Positions 11,954 through 25,400 of a stretch of 64,000 nt of DNA are shown one piece after another. Origin of the DNA: Nemophila menziesii (lineage: Eukaryota > Streptophyta > Magnoliopsida > Boraginales > Hydrophyllaceae); NCBI GenBank assembly GCA_029959085.1, contig JARWIR010000016.1:10089441-10153440 (forward strand), read 5' to 3'. Each line of letters starts with the position of its first letter. The stretch's first letter is position 1. The notes beneath the pieces were generated by a model. It was not told where the DNA came from and did not search any database. It saw nothing but the letters and a program-made list of their open reading frames with translations. The position numbers and the translations under genes are program-made.

Positions 11954-12900
11954 TCCCTTACCTAAGCATAATATAACCCAAAATGATGTCTCGTGGCAAA
12001 ATTAATCTGTCACAAATATAGAGACATCACCAACCATGGCAGAACGAATTAATAACCAGGCAATTGCGACAACCAAAACAATAAAACTAATACCTAGCCT
12101 CAACAACGTTGCCATTAGCTCATAGACCACAAGCAAATCAATCCAAAAAGAACTAAGCAAACTAAACCTCACGTGAACGACAAACACCTGAAACTCTTCT
12201 CATCGGACCCAAAAGGACTAAAGCACCATGCCACTAGTGAATCACCACCTTCAACGAGCAGGGAAAAAATACAACAACTAAAGGGATTGGCTCGCTCAGT
12301 AACGTCCCAAAAATGACAAGGATGCACTAGCATCAAATTAACTCTCTGAAGAAACACCGACAAGTACAAACCAAACATAGGTAAATAAAACTGGAACTCG
12401 CCAGACTGCAAAAGAAATGTGACTTGCAAGGGCATAATAGACCCCCATTCCAACACCCAACAACCTTAGCCGACCAATCTGTAGTCAAACTGAGACAAGA
12501 CGAAGTAGACATGGCTCAGTGAAACCATTCAAGAACCAGAGTCTAATCCAACTTGTCACGACCTGTAGCAAAAGAGGTCTGAATCAGAGAGTAAACTAGT
12601 ATCATTGTTGGCTTGATTGTAGAGATAAGCTTACGAAATCTCACTCCTTCAAACAACCCAACCAAACACGAGCATAGCCTCCTTTTGGAGAGCAAAACAA
12701 AACAACGAGAAGAAGAAAGATACAAAATCACTAGATAAAGGAAAGAAAAACTATAATACCTGAATTAAACATTAATGGAAGAGATAGAGAAATGAGAGGG
12801 GCTTCCACCATCCTCGGAAGCGAAGGTATAACGATATGGTGACTAGGGTTTGACGGACGAATTTTTTTTGAAAAAGGGACTGACTTATATGAGAGATAGA
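11954..12900. other. Unannotated region, probable retroelement remnant
   Basis: It begins with an inverted pair, TGATGTCTCGTGG to ATAGAGACATCA (about 11981-12029), that recurs at 49389-49437 and looks like one end of an LTR. The minus strand has several open stretches of 60-95 codons between 12002 and 12963, but I recognise no domain in them. Confidence 0.35.
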
Positions 12901-13854
12901 CCCGTAATTTAATTGATCAAAAAAGACTATATGTGGAATTAAGTCCAACATATAATGGTCCAAACAACGACCAACAAAAAAGGATTAATGCCCAAGAAAC
13001 CCCCCCACAAGTTAGAATTAATTTTCCCTTACCACAACCATTATTTTTTTGCCTATAAAATGCACCATACATTTTATTCCTTTTTTTATGCCTATAAAAA
13101 GAGTAGTTTGAGTTATGAGAAGTTTCAAAAAACATAAATTTTGAACTATGGGAAAATTCTCAAAACTCAGAGTTGGGGTATTGAGAGCAAACTTAAAATA
13201 TTTTAAGAGGATAAAAAAGACGATATCATTTATAAGATAGTAGACAAGACTATAAGAATTTATTGAATATTAACCCAATGTAACATGATTCTGTACTAAA
13301 ATATCCATTACGTTTGAAATATAGTCATATATGACCTTTTTTTTTTGGACAATACATAGTAAAAATGACTGGATCAGTTTTTTTTTCGTTCGAAAGTGAA
13401 CGACTCGATCAACTGAACAAAAAAAAGTACATACGTTAATTATGTAAGAAAACATATCCCGTGAAGATTTAATTGACAGACAGACAATTTAGCAAAAATT
13501 GCCAGACACAAGGCAACAAAAGACCATGAGTTACAAACACTTTTAAAGAAAGATTTGCTAGACTTGGAATAGGTTAATTTTATATGTAATGATGACACTT
13601 TCTTTGGCATTTAAAAAAAAATATGTAAGAAATAAGGTATTTAAAATATCAATGTAAGGGTAAAGGATAAAGGTAAAGTTTATTCATGTATATATTAATT
13701 ATTGACTGGATCTACGGTTTAAATTTCCTAATTACTTCCTCAGGAAACCGAATATCCCTTTCATGACATAACATTATAAAACACCTCGTTCAGAACATTA
13801 CTAATGTCTAATGGCTTCCACGATTGCTCAAAGACTGTTTCAAAACTTCTCTCT

Positions 13855-13860
13855 TATAAA
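13855..13860 (+). promoter_or_regulatory. TATA box of ASR1
   Basis: TATAAA lies 83 bp before the start codon inside a promoter block conserved in all three ASR copies (from about CACCTCGTTCAGAAC onward). Conservation of position in the three copies supports the call. Confidence 0.65.
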
Positions 13861-13942
13861 TTGATCTACATATATAGAGCTGATAATTGTATTCAAAGTA
13901 ACCAATTAAACACCTTTTCAATTCTGTATAGCACGTAACATT

Positions 13943-14361
13943 ATGGCTGAAGAGAAAAAACATCATTTCTTCCACCACAAGGATGAGGCAGATCAGGAAC
14001 CAGAAACACATGACTACGATAAAGAAAAGAAGCACCACAAACATCTTGAACAGATTGGAAAGTTGGGAGTTGTCGCTGCTGGTGCCTATGCCATCGTAAT
14101 TATTGTTTTCCCTTTTACAAACTGTGTGGCACACACGAAAGTATTCGTCATTATTATCATTTATATATTTATATTTTAGTTGTTTTGATTGATTTATAGC
14201 ACGAGAAAAGCAAGGCAAAGAAGGATCCAGAGAATAGCCATTCGCACAAGAAAAAAGAAGAGCTTGCAGCAGGATTAGCAGTTGGAGCGGGTGTGTTCGC
14301 ATTCCATGAACATCATGAGAAAAAAGATGCCAAAAAGAAACATGAAGAAAGCCAGAAGTAA
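13943..14361 (+). CDS. ASR: ASR (ABA/WDS-induced) protein, copy 1
   Basis: Two exons, 13943-14095 and 14200-14361, joined by a phase-0 intron, give 104 residues. The N-terminus is Lys/His-rich ([15 protein letters not shown]), the middle has [12 protein letters not shown] followed by an Ala/Gly stretch, and the C-terminal exon has the ABA/WDS core [19 protein letters not shown] and [11 protein letters not shown] proteins are small, hydrophilic, zinc-binding and partly disordered. They accumulate under ABA, drought and ripening signals and act as chaperone-like factors and, in some species, DNA-binding regulators of sugar and stress genes. The exon structure (one intron between the His-rich part and the ABA/WDS core) fits the family. 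The 3' flank is split by a MULE at 14527, so the polyadenylation region may have changed. Confidence 0.88.
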
Positions 14362-16469
14362 ATAATGAGCCACTTCTAATATTATGTCTTTTCTTCTACT
14401 TATATAGTACCTCATTTATTTGAGTTTTTTCTTTTACTTTTGTAAGTTTGATTGGATTTGATTTGGTTGGACTGTGTGAACTTTTTTTTGGTCGGTTTAT
14501 ACATTTGGAAACATAGCTTATATAACCGAGAAAATTACTTTCTAAAGCCTACTTTCCAACAAGTTTATATTATACATCCTAGTTAGGAAAAGTTATTTTT
14601 TAAAGCCATTTTCTAAATTTCTGCTTAGATTCTTGTTTATTTTACTTCTCACCGTGATGGGGACGGACCCACGACGTTTTTCACAGCAGTTTTTAACTTG
14701 CCTATTATAGTAACTCAACTCCTATACAGGTAAAGACCCATCTTGCTTATTAACTCGATGGGGCTGCACCCATACTCTATATAACCAAACAAAAACAGCT
14801 CACATTGTTAATGGGCTGGCCCCTTCACCACCGACCCAAGGACCCATGATTCAACTACCTGGCCCATCAACACACATGATCATGTATAAGAAAAATCTCC
14901 AAAAACATCTGCAGAATCTGTGTTTTAACAAAGAATTACAATGAACACATTGGTGTTTTGAATTTAGTAAAACAATGACAAAAAAATCCATTTTCCACAC
15001 GGTACTAACCATCTCGGTTAATGGGCTGGCCCCTTCATTAACACACAAGCAAAACCAACTTATTCAATCACCGCGGTTACCAAATTCATTTACAAACAAA
15101 CAAAAACTAATTATTTACCAACAATCATCTGGAAACAAAAATCAAAACCAAAATTTTTCAAACAATCTATGTTGAATAGTTTTTTGGAAATAAAAAAACA
15201 ATCGAATCGTGCTCCCAAGAACCCGTAATGGGGTTGATCCCATGATGATGGTGGACAAAGTATTGGGTGGTGTTGGAGATTATAGTGGGGAAGGTGGTTC
15301 AGAGAGAAGAGGGATTTGGGTGGTTCACATCACCTACATACACATTACATGTATTGCATCTCTGCTTCTTTTCTTCTCCTACTTCAGAACTCACATTTGC
15401 ACCAGTAACTGAAATTGTTTGCTTTTCTAGCTTTTCACTCATTTGAAGAACATGACCTTTACTTGATGATTCATCTTCATTATCATTGTATGTATTGACT
15501 ATCACTTTCCACATGCGCATTTACAGCAAGTACTTCTAGTTTCCCTTGCAAACCCCTCACTAGTGTATCACAGTCTCAGAATAAACCTGGTTCCATTTCA
15601 CAAATCTGAGAAAAACTCAATTAATGGTAAACAAAATGATATAATAAGGTATTTGGTAAATAAACTTCTTACCACAGATGGGTTAGTACGAAATTCATCT
15701 CTTGAAACAATGGAAGCATTCCATTCAGTAAGCTTCTCCAATAAGGAAGATGAGTTTACTTCACTTACAGTTAATTGATCTCTTTTCACTTACAGGAAGC
15801 ATACCAAATTCATCTCTTTTCCTGCTACTTGAAGCTCACCTTTGTCCAAAATCTGACACATATACACGGAAACAAGCTAATTTTACATATTCAATCAACA
15901 CTAAATAACGGGACCCTATAGAAATGAACATAAAACCACTTCAACGATGGATTAAAAACCTCGAGACAGATCTTAGTTTGATCATCGGTCCCAAAAGTAG
16001 CCTTCGAAAGAAGATTTTAATTTCAGACTGGGGATGGACACAGGTTGTTGGATATGCTTGGGCTGGACCCAGGGGTTGGATATGCTTGGGCTGGACCCAC
16101 TGTCGCTCCATTTTTGCCAGTGAATGTGGAGAGCTGCTTATGCTGAAGAAGAGCGGATTGGGCTTTTGATAGAGGAGATCGTCTTGATCAATCCATCGAT
16201 GGTGGTGGTGGATTTGAGTTGAGCGATAACGATCCTTCTTGTTGATACCTGAGATTGGTTCCTCAGAAATTTTTGGAAGATTGAAGCAGCTGCCATTTGA
16301 CCTATGGTATTCAAACACAAATTGAATGGTGGTGAAGAGATGGGTTTCGGTTTTGATGAGCAGTGGTGAACAGATAGATTTCAGTGTTGATTGTGGCCAG
16401 TGAAGCAGTGATGATGGTGGCCGATGAAGCAGGGGGCGGTGGTGGGTTGGTCACTATCAAAGGGAACAA

Positions 16470-16505
16470 GAGGAAAGGGGAGGGGAGGGGAGGGGAGGGG
16501 GTTGG
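16470..16505 (+). repeat. GGGGA tandem run, G-quadruplex-capable
   Basis: Four or more consecutive GGGGA units followed by GGGGG and TTGGG give at least four closely spaced G-tracts on the plus strand. The region is purine-rich for about 150 bp. Confidence 0.7.
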
Positions 16506-17304
16506 GTATGCTGAAAGAGAAAGAGGTAGGTTGGGGTTATATAATGATGATTGGAGGGGTTTGGGGGGGGGGTTGTCTCTATTAGTTTGCTCCAACTAAT
16601 GGTTAAGGAGCTGGATGTATTTTATAAAGATGGGTAGTGGGTTGGCATTAAAAACTAAATGACCCTATATAACAGGGAAATTATTAAGGCCCATATGACC
16701 TTGTTCTTAATATTTTAACGTCCAACTTTAATTAAACCCAATTACCCCATTAGACCCGTATTAAAAAAGAAAAAGAAATCTGAAAACACCCTCCTTATCT
16801 TATATACTCTTATACACGGTGAAGAAACAAAAAAAAAACCATTAGAGTTTTGTTTCTGAAAACCCATCCTCCCTCTACCTTCCCTCTCCTTCCTCTCGAA
16901 AACAGCAGCACCCTGCTCCGTCCAGCACCTTTCCACCTTCCCACCATTTCCACCATGTCCGCCCTCTTCTCGTCGAAACCGTTTATACTCCTCCACCCAG
17001 ATCACACCGCACCACCAACACCAGTACTCACCACCATCGCCATCCTTCACAAGCGCCTCTCACCTTGACACCAAAACCAGCTGCCTCCCTCTGCACGAGA
17101 AATTCTGCCACCTCCATCGTAGCCGTCCTCTGCATTCCTCTGCACAAGAAATTCCGCCATCGTTCTCCACCTCCAGGTCCGGCGTGAAAATCACCCTCGT
17201 TCCCGCCGTTTTTCTAGAGCACGAGAAAAACCACCCTCGTTCCCACCATCTCCACCGCCATCACGACCGTGACGCCAACACACCACCTATGCTGTAGATC
17301 TCCC

Positions 17305-17760
17305 CACCTAGGCGCGTTTAGGCGCCGCCTAGGCGTCAACTCCCCTCCCAGGCGCTTACGCCTAGTTAAAGCTCTAGGCGTTTTTGCCTAGCGCCTTAGT
17401 CGCCGTGGAATAGGCGCCTAGCCCATCTAGGCACCGATTAATGACAAAAAATGGCTGCCTAGGCGCCGATTAATGGCAAAACATGCCCGCATAGGCCTTC
17501 TTGTGATTTTTCTTATTTTAGAGAATTTTTAATTGATATTATAACTCAATTTTTAGTATTTTTATATATATACTATAGTGTTCTTAGATGAATTTTATGA
17601 CTTAAATAGTTAAAATTGCTATGATTACTACATATATTACTAAATATACAAAATTACACAGCAGGATTCAAAACCGTATAATTCCGCCTAGGCCCCGTGT
17701 AATCCCGCCTAGGCGCTAGGCCCAGGTCGGCCGCCTAGACCTCAAAACCGATATCTATAG
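17305..17760. mobile_element. Probable nested MITE/SINE rich in GCCTAGGCG
   Basis: Both ends of this block are dense in the palindromic phrase CGCCTAGGCG and its variants (17309-17420 and 17685-17735), around an AT-rich centre. It interrupts a pyrimidine-rich CCACCACC-type sequence that resumes at about 17765. Such GCCTAGGCG-rich units are common in plant introns. A target duplication was not resolved, so the class is uncertain. Confidence 0.45.
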
Positions 17761-18789
17761 CATAGCACACCACCACCACAGATCTCCTTCATACCTTCCA
17801 CCCAGATCTACAACATCACCACCATCACCTTCCTTCACCATCATCTCGTCTTCCCACCTCCCTTCGCCGCCGTGAATAGCCTCCCCTCTGCAAAAGCAAA
17901 AAGCCCATGTTACAGAACAAATTCATCAGATGTGTTGCAGATCCAGACATCACCCCCATCCCCTTACCCTTTAGTTTTCTTTTTTGGTTTTATTTATAGT
18001 TTCGGTCATCACCACCATCCCATTCCCTTCCCATTGGTTTTCTTTTTTTGTTTTCTTTACAGATCCGGCCATCCCCTTCCATTTGATTTCTTTTTTTGTT
18101 TTGTTTACAGATCTCAGTTTTGTTTTATTTCGTATTTTTATTGAATAAAAAAACTAACCCTTCTTCGTTGTTTTGCAAGTAACAAATGGGGTAGGTGACA
18201 CAGGGGTCCATCCCTTGGGTATATCCACTTGGGTCCAGCCCCACTTGTGAATAGATTTATTGTTTTGTTTGTGAAGAGATTGTTATCTGTAAAAAATAAT
18301 TGGACAAAAAATGAGTTAATAAGATTAGGGTACAACCCTTATTGTACAATATTGGACACATTGGGCATGGAAATGGACAAAAACCGGGGCTTAGGTACAG
18401 CCCCTAGGATACACAAATTTCATTGGACATGGACATGAACAAAAACCGAGGCTTGGGTACAACCCCTAGGGTACACAGACTTTCACATGGACAAAATTCT
18501 GTTTGGACATGGACAAATCCTCTTTGCAATAATATAAAAAAAACACTTCACCCAACTTGAAAAACTAAAAAACCAATATAGGTCTATACCCATGGGTACA
18601 GATCCATCAGATTAGTTAAAAGAATAAAAAAAACAAGATACTGAAAAGGAGAAAAATGAAAAGGGTAAAGCTGGAAAAATATAACCAAAAATTGAAACTA
18701 GGCCTTATTTATTATGTTTTTCTAACTAGGCTTTAAAAAATAAGTTATGTTGGATTTAGGCTCTAATTTGTGTATTCCGCTTATATAAC

Positions 18790-20127
18790 GATGTAATGTT
18801 TTGTGTTATTTAATTAAAAAGGTGAGACAATTTGGTTCCATACTAGTGCTGACCAAATTAATACCTAAACCAAAAACTGAACTGATAATTTCCCAAACAA
18901 ATTCTAAAATTAGAGTAAATATATCTGGTCCAAAATAACATTGGGCTGACAATTAAATATTTACTAACCAAATTTATTTTCCCGATTTGGGTTTTTAGCC
19001 TTTACCACCTGGTTGGGCCCGAAACCGAACATTAAATGAGTAAGGCTGTGATTTACCTCCTTATTTAAATCACAGCCTTATTCATTTATCACTTTTTCTC
19101 GTAACTTCTTATCTGTCTAAAATCTCACCATCTCCGAAATCTTATCTCTTACCCTACTCTTTCTGTCAAACAAAACATGATCAATAGATTTAATCTCACC
19201 TATTATATTGTTAAAACTGTATACTCTTTGCTAGTTTAATTCTTAAATGAGGTTTTTTTCTGTTTGTGGTTCTATGTATATCGGCTCTTATGAAATTGAG
19301 GATATACACCATCTTCTACCAAGGTAACACTAATATCTTCTATCTTTCTTCTGTATCTAATTTCTTTGATCCATTTTCCCAGTTTTTTTGATTTAGGGTT
19401 TTGATTATTTTTTGCAGATCCATTCGGAAAAAATATTTTATGAATTATATACAAAATCATCCATTGTGTTATTGTCAATAGACTCATTAAGGTAACACTT
19501 AATTTCTCTTTAGAACTCTCTGTATTGTTGTTAATAGTCTTATTATTAATTCTTCCAAGTTGTATATTTTAAAATGATTTTAAATGTATCAAGTTGATAT
19601 GAATAATGAATTTTGACTTTTATTTATAATATTCTAGACAATGTCAAATTTTTTAATATGAATTTGTTTCAAAATTGATTTTATAAAATATTTATTTTCT
19701 ATTCCTTAATAATTTCATTGGACTTAAGATTTCATGGTTCCCTGATTGGTTTAGTTCCTTTTGACAGGTAATACTTAGATATACTGTAGCTCCATTTGTC
19801 TCAGATGGTAGTTATGAGACAATCATGAATGTAATTTTCCATATTTGCTTATTCTCTTGCATAATCCATTATATGCTCATTATAATCAATGTTGACTAAC
19901 ACATCTTATACAATATTTTGAAGGAATGTAGTGTAGTTAGAAAATCAGCTTGGGGTACTCGAAGTTATATTCGCAGAACAAATAGTACTTGTAATATTAT
20001 TCTCACAAGAGAAAAGGTATATGTATAATATTATTGAATTATGTTGCGAAAATTACAAGAAGAGAAAATAAGAGAGAATGCATTAAAGATTGAACAACTC
20101 TGTATTTAGGGTTGAAGGTGAGTTCTT
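18790..20127 (+). pseudogene. Duplicated linker with decayed exon-like blocks, copy 1
   Basis: This segment aligns with 46800-48130 throughout. Candidate exon blocks keep splice sites in both copies: one ends SYEIEDIHHLLPR at about 19325 (GT donor next), another reads FVSDGSYETIMN at about 19790-19828, and a last block reads KLQEEKIRENALKIEQL before a stop at about 20109. The protein is not one I recognise, and the intervening blocks carry stops, so I treat it as the remains of an unknown gene or mobile element. It is present only in ASR units 1 and 4. Confidence 0.4.
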
Positions 20128-20658
20128 GGGAGGTGTATTCAATTAAGAGTTCGTTGGATTTTTTTTTTGGATTTTAAAAGTCAAGGGGTATTCAGTCAGA
20201 ATTTTAAAAAGTCTATTAAAATCTTAAGGTATTCAATTGATATTTTAAAAACTCTTTTAAAATCTAGATGTATTCAATCAAGACTTTTTTAAATCCATTA
20301 AAATTTTGGTGTATTCAAAAGTTATTGTGCTTTCCAAGTCATTGGATTTTATAGGAGTTTAAGGGTTAAGTATAAATAAAAAAGTCATCTACAAATCTTT
20401 TGGCAAAAGCAGAGATTTTATAAACTCCAACTAAAATAACGAGGTAAAACAAATCATAAAAACTATTTTATAATTATTCTAATATTTAATTATTCATGGT
20501 TTTGTTTTTCTAAAGAGCCAATTATAGATGAGTGCCTATTAAAAAATTTATTTAAAAAAAGGTGCCTAGAATAAGATACTTTATAGAAAACAGTTCCATC
20601 CTAAACTACCCTTATAATTAACAATTAAAAAAAAGAAATTAGAAAAAAAACTAATAAA

Positions 20659-21138
20659 CACACGCGCGCGTCCGTGAAATTTTTTTAAAATCGTCATAAA
20701 TAATTTTAAAAAAATCAAAAAGATAAAAAATTTATATATTTGGATAAAGCAAATTAATATTTAGATGTCTATGATTTTTTTTCGGAATTTTTTGGATTTT
20801 TTGAATTTTTTAATTCGCAGACATAGAATTCCATGTTTTAAACATGAAATTCCATCTTTTAAAATAAGGAATTTGTTTCCGCAAACACGGAATTCATTGT
20901 TTAAAACATGGAATTTCATGTTTTAAACATGGAATTTCTCGACAAAAAACAAAATCATGGAATTTCGTGTCTGCGGAAAAAAAAATTAAAAAAAAAATCA
21001 AAAAATTCAAAATTTTTTAAAAAAATCATATACGTAAATATTAATTTGCTTTATCCATAAATGCAAATTAATTAATTTTCTGATTTTTTTTGAATTAGTT
21101 ATGACGATTTAAAAAAAATTCACGGACACGCGCGTGTG
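20659..21138. mobile_element. Foldback palindromic element (MITE-like)
   Basis: The left arm, starting CACACGCGCGCGTCCGTGAA, is the imperfect reverse complement of the right arm, ending TTCACGGACACGCGCGTGTG. Matching continues inward through AAAGCAAATTAATATTTA to a centre of repeated GGAATTTCATGTTTTAAACATG motifs. Almost the whole 480 bp can fold on itself. There is no coding content. Confidence 0.75.
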
Positions 21139-21146
21139 ATGAAATT

Positions 21147-21299
21147 AGTAGTAGTAGGTGGTGGTGGTTGTGGTGGTGGAAGCGGTGATGGTTGTGGTGG
21201 CTGTAGTGGTGGTAGTGGTGGTTGTGATGGTGGTGGTGGTTGTGATGGTGGAGGTGGTGATGGTTGTGGTGGTGATGGTGGTGGTGGTGGTGGTGGTGT
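21147..21299 (+). repeat. GGT-rich trinucleotide repeat
   Basis: A run of GGTGGT, GTTGTGGTGG and GATGGTGG units. It translates to a Gly/Cys string, but it has no start context or domain and directly abuts the foldback element, so I call it an expanded microsatellite. Confidence 0.8.
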
Positions 21300-21380
21300 T
21301 AGAAGTACCCTATTATTTGTTTAATATTTAATAATAAATATTGTATTAAAAATAAAATAATATATTTAATAATAAGGATA

Positions 21381-21731
21381 CACTACTCCCGCATTAGCCT
21401 CTCTCGACTAATTTTCTAGCGACTACGCGCTGTAGTCGCTAAAGACCAGAACCTCTAGCGACTACATCTATTTAACGACTACAGGTAATGTTTCTCGACT
21501 ACAACGTAGTCGTTAGTAAGTTTCGCGTTTAACGACTACAAGAAGTAGTCATTAATACTTATGACGTAGTCGCGAGTGATTTTTGTAATTTTTAATTCAT
21601 TTCCCACCGCCATTAAGTAGTCGCTAGATATTAGAGTATTTAACGACTACTTTGTGTAGTCGTTAGTAGTTCTTTCTAACGACTACCTTTTACTCTTTAG
21701 CGACTACTCGTGTAGTCGCGAATAGTGGTAG
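21381..21731. repeat. Left subterminal repeat array of CACTA1
   Basis: At least fifteen copies of CGACTAC or GTAGTCG occur in alternating orientation, often as close inverted pairs such as AGCGACTAC-n-GTAGTCGCT. In this superfamily such arrays bind the TNPA-type protein and bring the element ends together. Confidence 0.85.
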
Positions 21732-22456
21732 CGTGTTTTCCAACAGTAACTTGCGAATTGCTTTACTCAATACACCATTATTATATAATTTCTCTTTCTT
21801 TCTCTCAAAACTCTCCCAATTTTTTTCCACAATTCATAATCAAAAATTATTTCAACACTTGGAAAAGCTTGCCCGGGTCAATCATTACGTGGGATCGCCT
21901 CAATTATCAATTTTTCCTTCCAAATTTGCCCCAAAGTAGGTATTTTTTGTTCCATAAAACTCTTTCAAATTTCTTTTACTTTCATTCAATTGTGTTGTAA
22001 ATGTTAAATAGTATCACTTAGTAGGTATTTCAACACGTGGACAAGCTTTCCCGGGTCAAACATCAACGTGGGACCGCCTCAATTATCAATTTTTTCTTCC
22101 AAATTTGCCCAAAAGTATGTGTCTTTTTCATTTTTCCCTTATTTGATTACAATTGTATAGTTAATAATTTTTGTGTGCTTTTAATTTTGTATTTATGCAT
22201 TTATTTGGTGATGTAATATTTTGTGTGCTTTTAATTTTATATTTATTTATATAATCGGTGATGTAATAATTTTTTTTCATTTTATGTTTATTTAATTAAT
22301 CGGCGATGTAATAATTTTTTTTATTTTTTATTCATTTATGTAATCGGTGATGTAATAATTTTTTCTCGTTTTATTTTTATGTATTTATTTGGTGATGTAA
22401 TAATTTTTTTTTTCATTTTATTTATGTTGTATTCTTTCATATTGTAATAGTTGACT

Positions 22457-25400
22457 ATGGCTTCGGGTATTGATAAGAGTTGGATTGGTACCGCTCATAA
22501 AGTTTCGCGTGAATTTATTAAGGGGATAGAAGCATTCCTTGCTTTTGCTGAAAAGAATAAACCTCCTAGTGAAGAAACAATTTTTTGTCCGTGTAATGAT
22601 TGTTCGAATTATCGCCGGTATACGGTGGTCAAAGTTAGGTCACATCTGTTACTGCATGGGTTTTTGGAGACGTATGATATTTGGACAAAGCATGGTGAGC
22701 CCGAGGATATTCCCGAGACTCGATATGAAGAAAATGAAATGGTGGATGTATACGATGATTTGAGACCTAATTACGAGGTTGGTGGTCATTCCGGTGACAC
22801 CGAGATGACAGACTCGAACAGTATAGCCCGTGGCAAATTCGAAATGATGTTTTCCGATTTAGAGACCGAGTTATACCCTGGTTGTGATGTCATGAGTTCA
22901 TTAAATTTCATTGCGAAGCTAATGCACGTGAAGGTGAGGAACAAGTGGTCTAACACGTCTTTCACCGAGTTGCTTGATCTTTTGTGCCGTGTGTTGCCCA
23001 AACCTCATACGTTGCCCGATTCATACGAGGCATGCAACAAAAAGTTAAAAAATTTAGGTATGGGTTACGATACCATCGATGTTTGCGTGAACGATTGTGC
23101 TTTTTTTATAAGGAGAATGCCTCCCTCGAAAAGTGTCCAGTATGTAATGAATCCAGATGGGACCCAAAGAAGGGTATGAAAGTAGCGCATAAGAAACTCA
23201 GATATTTCTCGATTGCCCCTAGGCTGCAACGACTTTATGCTTCGAGACACACTGCCGAAAATATGATCTGGCACCAAACAGGGAAGAATACAAATCCAGA
23301 TTTGTTGCGTCATCCGGTTGACGGAGATAGTTGGAAGAGATTTGTTCAGTTACATCCCGAGTTTGCCAGTGAACCTCGGAACGTCTTCCTGGGTTTGGGT
23401 ATCGATGGATTTTGCCCATTTTCTATGCAGAACAACTCGTACAGCATGTGGCCGGTTATATTGATCGTCTACAACTTACCACCGTGAGATTGTATGAAGG
23501 AGACGACATTCCAGCTTTGTTTGTTGATTCCGGGACCCCGTTCACCTGGCAAGGACATGGACGTCTTTCTTCGTCCTGTTATAGATGAGTTGGACGAGTT
23601 GTGGGGTAAGGGTATTATTACTTATGATGCCCACAAGAAGGAAGAGTTTACTATGAAGGTTTGTTTGCTGTCTACGACTAACGATTTTCCCGCTAGGTCA
23701 TACACCTCGGGATGGTCGGGTCAAGGTTACAAAACTTGTCCAGAATGCATGGATTCTACTCCGTCATTGAGCGTGAAGAAAGGGGTTGCTTACTTCGACC
23801 ATAGACGTTGGTTACCTATCAACTATCGTTTTAGAAACGAAAATGTTTTGTACAAGAAACCCGATGATAGGCGCCCACCGAAGAAATATAAAGCTGCCGA
23901 TATTCAGAGACAGTTAGATGGCCTTCCCATTGTGCTTCCCAGGAAACACAAGGATTTTGGGGGAAAGATTGTGAGACAGACTGGTCCTCGTGTATTCAAT
24001 TGGAAGAAAAAGAGTATCTTTTATCGCTTACCTTATTGGTCCGAAAACTTGTTGAAACATAACATTGATGTCATGCATTGCGAGAAAAACGTGTGTGATG
24101 CTCTTCTCGGCACAGTAATAGGTCTTGATGGGAAACTTAACAAAGTCAGCGTGAAAGCGAGAATTGATCTCAAGGAAATGAATATCAGGCCAGATTTGTG
24201 GTTGAAAGATAGAAATGGTAAACAAGTAATGCCTCGAGCTAATTATACGTTATCCACGGAAAAAAGGAAAGTATTTCTTGACTGGCTGAAGGCACAGAAG
24301 TTTCCCGATGGATTCACATCGAGTTTGAGAAATAACGTTCAAAGTGACTTGGGCAAGATTATAGGAATGAAATCTCACGACTGTCACGTGATGATGCAGT
24401 ACCTTTTTGTGGCTAGTCTCCCAGAGCTTTTCGAAGACAAAGCGATTAGTGACGCGATTATCGGTCTAGCCAACGTTATTAGAGTTGTGTGTAATAAAAA
24501 TCTGAGTAGGAAAGAGTTAGAAAAGGGGAAGAAGAAAGTGGTTGAAGTTATGTGTAGATTGGAGATGATTTTACCTCCCGCGTTTTTCGATATAATGATC
24601 CACTTGGTCATTCATTTATACGACGAGGCTTTGTTAGGGGGACCGGTTCAGATGCGTTGGATGTACTCGTTTGAGCGGTATCTAAAGAAATTGAAGGAGT
24701 ACATACGAAACCCGGCTTGGCCGGAGGGTTCAATCGCCGAGGGATACGTTGTAGAGGAGACTTTGACATTCATATCGCGTTACCTTAAAGAAGAAAAAAC
24801 AAAGTTTAATGATCCGGGTAGTTATACCGATATCGAAGCTCAACCTAAAGATTTGTCCGTATTTAAGAGCCAATGTATTCCTATAGGTAAAAAAGAGTAT
24901 GGTAATTTGGAATATAACGAGAAGGAGCAAATCGACTGGTATATCCTACTTAATTGCGATGAAATCCAACATTTGATGACGTAAGGTTTCAATTTATTTA
25001 TTAAATGTTTATCCAATTTATTTATTCAATGTTTATTCATTATTGATCGTCAAATGTGCAGAGAACACAAAGCCACGGTATCGGGTTCCCCAGCCGAAAA
25101 AGATAGGAAACACCGGCAAAATTTCCGAGACTGGTTTCTGCATAAGGTATACATCCATTCAAATACAAAAATAATATTCCATTTTAGGAAATATTGTTAT
25201 ATTTGTTTATGCTTGTAGGTTTATGAAATGGAAAAAGAAGGAGATGCATTCGCTACAAGTGAGATGATTGCATTGGCTAGTAAGTCTCATGGTGCAGTTT
25301 ATAAGTACGATTCATGTGTTGTGAATGGTGTTAAATGGGTCACTAAAGAAAAGGGTGAAACAAGGGTGACACAAGATTACGGGATATCAGCCATATACGA

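Larger units (their letters stand above)
14516..18789 (+). mobile_element. MULE-like element inserted in the ASR1 3' flank
   Basis: The 11 bp GCTTATATAAC occurs at 14516-14526 and 18779-18789. Other ASR units have a single related sequence there (about 39210, 54810, 46790), so the 4252 bp between, 14527-18778, is an insertion. The two ends are imperfect inverted repeats: CGAGAAAATTACTTTCTAAAG at the left against the reverse complement of the right end, with shared inner blocks CCAACA and TTATTTTTTAAAGCC over about 85 bp. A 9-11 bp target duplication and extended inverted ends point to the Mutator superfamily. No transposase is visible. The interior is GC-richer, patchy and repetitive, as in gene-capturing MULEs, but I could not identify any captured gene. 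Confidence 0.7.

Noticed and set aside
13808..14302. Minus-strand open frame of 164 codons over ASR1, with a similar one over ASR3
   Set aside because: It overlaps the ASR exons and intron antisense; the ASR reading has family motifs and conserved splice sites.
16311..17068. Proline- or serine-rich secreted protein genes inside the MULE
   Set aside because: Low-complexity frames on both strands of GC-skewed DNA, with no consistent start, intron or domain.
21136..21324. Glycine-rich protein gene
   Set aside because: The frame is a translated GGT microsatellite with no signal peptide, promoter or conserved domain.
23101..23107. Programmed ribosomal frameshift at the T7 run of TNP2
   Set aside because: No family precedent known to me and two more lesions downstream; simple decay or a sequencing error is more likely.
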